NCBI GenBank assembly: GCA_007120915.1
Contig: SKMT01000580.1
Span: 1-9,132 of the forward strand
DNA: 9,132 nucleotides
Reading direction: 5' to 3'
Source: Myxococcales bacterium
GTDB taxonomy: Bacteria; Myxococcota_A; Bradymonadia; Bradymonadales; Bradymonadaceae
The notes beneath the pieces are model-generated. The model worked only from the letters and a program-made list of their open reading frames with translations. It searched no databases and was not told the DNA's origin. Within the stretch, counting starts at the first letter, position 1, and each line of letters starts with the position of its first letter. Shown one piece after another: positions 6,631-9,132 of this stretch. Made by a program: the position numbers and the translations under genes.

Positions 6631-8465
6631 TGGGCCTCCACAACCGTGTCATAACTGGTTTTCCGCCGGCGCAGCGTGGCGCGGGAGCCCGTGGACACAA
6701 GCATGCCCTCGGCGCGGCCCGTTAGATGAGCTGCGTTGGCCTCGTCGGTGTCGATGTGCATCTCCAGCCTGAAATCGGGAGAGACACGAACCAACACGTC
6801 TCCGAAGACCAGATCCCGTTCCCCTCCGGTGAGCGCAACTTCTACGACATCCCGGTCCTCAACGCCGAAGTGTTCGGCGTCGTCGGGCGTCATGTGGATG
6901 TGTCGCAGCGCGCAGATTACACCGCGATCCAGCTCCACGCGCCCCTGCGGTCCTTCCAGAATAATGCCGGGTGTATTTTCGATGTCTCCGGAAGCGCGCA
7001 CGGGAGCATCGATGCCGAGCGCAAACTCGTCGGTGCGGGCAATCTCGACCTGATCGATGTCGCGGGGCGGGCCCAGAATCCGCACCGAGTTAATACTGCC
7101 CCTGGGCCCGATGAGCCGAACCGTCTCTTTGGCGGCATATTGGCCCGGTTGAGACAGTTCGTTGCGCGCGGTCAACTCATGGCCTTCGCCGAACAGTTGT
7201 TCGATGGTCTCCTGACGCAGATGAACATGGCGTGCAGATACGGCCACCGGAATGGGTCGGCCGTCGCGGAGTTGATCCCGTTCTACCACCAGCCGGGCAG
7301 TATACTCGGCGATGGCACGTGACTCGTTGGTTTGCGCCACCAGCAGTTGGGTACGACTGTTGGGTGCGGAGATACAGGCGACGGGATGGTCGCGTTTTAC
7401 TGTGGCGTTGCGGTTTCGTTGCTCATCGATGTGGGCGCCGAGAAATTGCAGGCGCTGGGCGGCGCGATGGCGGATCAGGGAACTGTTTTCGCCGATACCT
7501 CCCGTAAACACCACGGCGTCTACCCCGCCGAGGACCGTGGCGTAGGCGCCGATGTACTTGCGAAGCCGATGGGCAAACACCTGGATGGCGAGCCGACATT
7601 GCTCATCACCGTCTGCAGCCCGCTCTTCGATGTCCCGCATGTCATTTCCGACTCCTGACAACCCGGCGAGCCCGCTGTTGTGGTTGAGCAACTCGTCGAG
7701 TTCGTCGGCGTCGTACCCCTGGCGCATCAACTGGATGAGAATCCCCGGGTCAATGTCTCCGCTTCGGGTGCCCATCACCAACCCCTCCAGCGGCGTCAGC
7801 CCCATGCTGGTTTCGATGGAACGCCCGTACTCAACGGCACAGACGCTGGCCCCGTTTCCGAGGTGACAGGTGATCAGGCGTAGCTGGCGGGGGTCCGCAT
7901 CGAGAAAGTCTGCGGCCCGATCAGTGACGAACTCGTGGCTGATGCCGTGGAACCCGTAGCGGTACAGGTCGTTCTGTTGTGCCAACTCCGTCGGAAGTGC
8001 GTAGGCCCGCGCCCGGGTGGGAAGCGTGGCATGAAACGCCGTGTCAAACACGGCGACGTGGTCGACGTCGTCCAGCACCTCGCGGGCGGCGCGGATACCT
8101 GCCAGATTCACCGGATTGTGAAGCGGAGCGATCGCCGAAAGCTCGTCGATAGCTGCCTCGACTTGGTCGTCGATACGCACCGGAGCTTGAAACCGGTCGC
8201 CGCCATGGACCACCCGATGGCCCACACCGGCGATGGTGACATCGTCGGGCAGGCTGTCGAGCAATTCGGGAAGTAGTGTTGCCATCGCCCGGCGATGACC
8301 TGCTTCGGAAAGACCATTCGACAAGGCCTTGCCGTTGATGGTCGCCTGTGGTGAGCTCGAGCCCAACCGCTCAATGTGTAGAGTGGCTACCTCATCGCCG
8401 GTATCGTGTGCGATGACATCGGCTTTGACCGAAGAGCTTCCACAATTGACGACCAGAATATGCAT
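6627..8465 (-). CDS. ackA-pduL: Acetate kinase-PduL phosphotransacylase fusion
   Basis: This is one uninterrupted frame of 612 residues. Residues 1-395 or so are a full acetate kinase: NCGSSSVKADV (N7), GHRVVHGG (R84), VFDTAFHATLP (D141), GFHGISH (H173), HLGNGASV, MGTRSGDIDP (R234), TGGIGENS and TNES (E381) match the known substrate, ATP and metal-binding positions. After a short linker, residues 404-595 or so are a full PduL phosphate acyltransferase: SARHVHL (H413, H415), LSQPGQYAAKETV, RHIHM (H522, H524) and LEMHIDTDEAN (H570) keep the conserved zinc-binding histidines. PduL makes acyl-phosphate from acyl-CoA and the kinase turns it into carboxylate and ATP, so the protein could run acetyl-CoA to acetate, or the reverse, alone. 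No encapsulation peptide or microcompartment genes are seen. The frame is open 61 codons upstream, but AckA homology begins exactly at the ATG at 8465, which has GAGAGG 9 nt before it. Confidence 0.93.
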   Translation of the reverse strand: MHILVVNCGSSSVKADVIAHDTGDEVATLHIERLGSSSPQATINGKALSNGLSEAGHRRAMATLLPELLDSLPDDVTIAGVGHRVVHGGDRFQAPVRIDDQVEAAIDELSAIAPLHNPVNLAGIRAAREVLDDVDHVAVFDTAFHATLPTRARAYALPTELAQQNDLYRYGFHGISHEFVTDRAADFLDADPRQLRLITCHLGNGASVCAVEYGRSIETSMGLTPLEGLVMGTRSGDIDPGILIQLMRQGYDADELDELLNHNSGLAGLSGVGNDMRDIEERAADGDEQCRLAIQVFAHRLRKYIGAYATVLGGVDAVVFTGGIGENSSLIRHRAAQRLQFLGAHIDEQRNRNATVKRDHPVACISAPNSRTQLLVAQTNESRAIAEYTARLVVERDQLRDGRPIPVAVSARHVHLRQETIEQLFGEGHELTARNELSQPGQYAAKETVRLIGPRGSINSVRILGPPRDIDQVEIARTDEFALGIDAPVRASGDIENTPGIILEGPQGRVELDRGVICALRHIHMTPDDAEHFGVEDRDVVEVALTGGERDLVFGDVLVRVSPDFRLEMHIDTDEANAAHLTGRAEGMLVSTGSRATLRRRKTSYDTVVEAQ

Positions 8466-8474
8466 GGTGTCGAG

Positions 8475-8480
8475 CCTCTC
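8475..8480 (-). promoter_or_regulatory. Ribosome binding site fixing the ackA-pduL start
   Basis: GAGAGG on the - strand lies 9 nt before the ATG at 8463-8465, where the canonical acetate kinase N-terminus (MHILVVNCGSSS) begins. It decides against an in-frame ATG at 8648, whose extra 61 residues have no kinase similarity. Confidence 0.7.
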
Positions 8481-8604
8481 GAAGAGCGGGCAGAGGTGGC
8501 GCTTACCGATGGATGATTCATCAACTTCGTGCAGAGTTCCACAGCCGGTAATCGCTGGCAACCGCTGCGGGATGATGGGGGATCGGTTTCCGTCGGTAGC
8601 GATT

Positions 8605-8749
8605 CCCTGGCCCAGGTCCTGGCCTTCGCCCGGGCCCGCCCTTCGCATTTGTTTTTCCGGGGCTTGTCCGAAATACGCTTTCGCCCTAACCGCTCTTGCC
8701 GACGCACAGCAACATCGGGCCGGGGCGAAGGACCGGACAAGGGCCAGGG
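8605..8749. repeat. 145-bp element bounded by 34-nt imperfect inverted repeats
   Basis: Positions 8605-8638 pair ungapped with 8749-8716 at 29 of 34 positions: CCCTGGCCC with GGGCCAGGG (9 bp), a partly paired 9-nt block, CCTTCGCCC with GGGCGAAGG (9 bp), one mismatch, then 6 bp. The 77-nt interior has a smaller stem (8644-8650 with 8671-8677, one mismatch). CTTGTCCG (8663-8670) is also complementary to CGGACAAG (8734-8741), which would compete with the long stem. It could be a rod-like structured RNA or leader, or a short non-autonomous mobile (MITE-like) element. No target duplication is visible at the ends. Confidence 0.6.
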
Positions 8750-8833
8750 CAGGCCTTCCGGAAATCGGTAGTAGCGGCAGAAATCACATTATTCACAGAA
8801 TGATTGGGCGGGCGGAGGCTGGACGGTCAACCT

Positions 8834-8855
8834 GAAGATGCAGATCTGCGTCTTC
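8834..8855. repeat. 22-bp palindrome next to T-tracts
   Basis: GAAGATGCAGA is followed directly by TCTGCGTCTTC, its reverse complement except for one G/T position. On the + strand it is followed by a small CGAC/GTCG hairpin (8855-8866) and then T-rich runs (8868-8873, 8878-8884). It may be an operator for a dimeric regulator or, read on the + strand, part of a terminator-like structure, although no + strand gene is seen to end here. Confidence 0.45.
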
Positions 8856-8898
8856 GACGTGCGTCGATTTTTTGATCTTTTTTTGATTATTTTACTTC

Positions 8899-8915
8899 TG
8901 ATCGGTTTGCGATCA
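8899..8915. promoter_or_regulatory. Inverted repeat TGATCG-N5-CGATCA
   Basis: Perfect 6-bp arms around the spacer GTTTG lie in the AT-richer part of the region. The size suits an operator half-site pair; chance is possible because GATC-type words are common nearby. Confidence 0.3.
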
Positions 8916-8983
8916 CTGTGCTGTCATCGACATCCTCTCTGAATTTGACGCTGCCTCCTGATGCAATGCTCAAACGTTTCGTC

Positions 8984-9004
8984 CGTCGCCGACCGTCGGC
9001 GACG
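8984..9004. repeat. Perfect 9-bp hairpin
   Basis: CGTCGCCGA and TCGGCGACG are perfect reverse complements around the 3-nt loop CCG. There is no T-run on either side, so it is not a simple terminator. Confidence 0.6.
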
Positions 9005-9076
9005 CGCTGAATAACGACCCGAAGGCCGCGAGTTTTTCTGGCTGCCCTTGGGAACTGCGTCCCTTCCGGTCCACCG

Positions 9077-9094
9077 CCGCACCCGAAGGTGCGG
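9077..9094. repeat. Perfect 7-bp hairpin with CGAA loop
   Basis: CCGCACC pairs with GGTGCGG around the tetraloop CGAA (TTCG when read on the - strand, an unusually stable RNA loop type). The 9-mer ACCCGAAGG inside it also occurs at 9017-9025. Together with the hairpin at 8984-9004 it suggests a structured RNA or palindromic repeat at the right edge. Confidence 0.55.
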
Positions 9095-9132
9095 ACGAAT
9101 GAACCATCCGGGACTCCCGCCTCCTCTACGAA

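Larger units (their letters stand above)
8466..8886. other. Non-coding region upstream of ackA-pduL
   Basis: About 420 bp with no credible gene. Reading frames here give Arg/Pro-rich chains without recognisable domains. On the - strand it is the leader/promoter region of ackA-pduL. It contains the large inverted repeat at 8605-8749, a TCACA direct repeat with a 9-bp period (8784-8788 and 8793-8797), a TTGACC -35-like hexamer on the - strand (8825-8830) without a good -10, and T-tracts at 8868-8884. Confidence 0.55.
8887..9132 (-). other. Open frame entering from the right edge, doubtful coding
   Basis: On the - strand a frame stays open from the window edge for 81 codons and ends with TAA at 8887-8889. 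The last residues read VIANRSEVK. No family is recognised, the chain is rich in Arg and Gly, and codon choice (AGA, AGG, GGA, many A- or T-ending codons) differs from the confident genes here. The same bases contain two perfect hairpins, so a structured non-coding sequence is at least as likely. It could be the 3' end of a gene outside the window. Confidence 0.2.

Noticed and set aside
8466..8648. 61-codon N-terminal extension of the acetate kinase from an ATG at 8648
   Set aside because: The family N-terminus begins exactly at the ATG at 8465 with its own ribosome binding site; the extension has no kinase or targeting similarity and overlaps the inverted repeat.
8605..8749. 6S RNA identity for the long inverted repeat
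   Set aside because: The rod shape is suggestive, but no conserved 6S bubble sequence can be recognised by eye, so it is left as an unnamed structured element.
8329..8835. 168-codon + strand frame over the ackA start and upstream region
   Set aside because: It overlaps the firmly identified ackA-pduL gene on the other strand and gives an Arg/Pro/Ser-rich chain without recognisable features.
1..9132. CRISPR array, tRNA, rRNA, insertion sequence or prophage
   Set aside because: No regularly spaced direct repeats, no cloverleaf or rRNA motifs, and no transposase, integrase or phage domains were seen on either strand.

Overview
The window is high-GC bacterial chromosome with densely packed protein genes. 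The gene content points to a deltaproteobacterial-grade predator or glider lineage (Myxococcota, or the related Bradymonadales). The pointers are a zinc-ribbon/GYF/TonB-like AgmX-type protein, a Tgl/PilF-like TPR lipoprotein, strongly acidic Asp/Glu-rich linkers, and no sign of phage or insertion-sequence genes. This placement is inference from domain types; no rRNA or tRNA is present to confirm it.

Left part (1-3536, + strand): a 5'-truncated TPR protein, an 83-residue exported small protein, and a 647-residue inner-membrane protein with an N-terminal MJ0042-type zinc ribbon, a GYF domain, a long low-complexity linker, one membrane helix, an acidic and poly-glycine periplasmic stretch and a TonB-like C-terminal domain. 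The set resembles pieces of the Myxococcus Glt/Agl gliding-motility envelope machine (GltE-like, a small periplasmic partner, GltJ/AgmX-like). They may work together as a trans-envelope assembly.

Middle (3561-6047): on the - strand an RqcH-type NFACT protein of ribosome quality control, converging on the AgmX-like gene with only 24 bp between them. Divergent from it, on the + strand, is a Tgl/PilW-family TPR lipoprotein that probably pilots a type IV pilus secretin.

Right part (6052-8465, - strand): a two-gene operon. The first gene is an in-frame fusion of a complete acetate kinase (AckA) with a complete PduL-type phosphotransacylase. It could carry out the whole acetyl-CoA/acetyl-phosphate/acetate interconversion in one polypeptide. 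Its stop codon overlaps the start of a cytoplasmic YceI-like protein (ATGA). This fusion is the most distinctive coding feature of the window.

Right end (8466-9132): no confident gene. It holds a 145-bp region whose ends form a 34-nt imperfect inverted repeat (29 of 34 positions pair), then an AT-rich stretch with T-tracts, and several shorter palindromes or hairpins. An uninterrupted but unconvincing - strand reading frame runs in from the right edge and stops at 8887.
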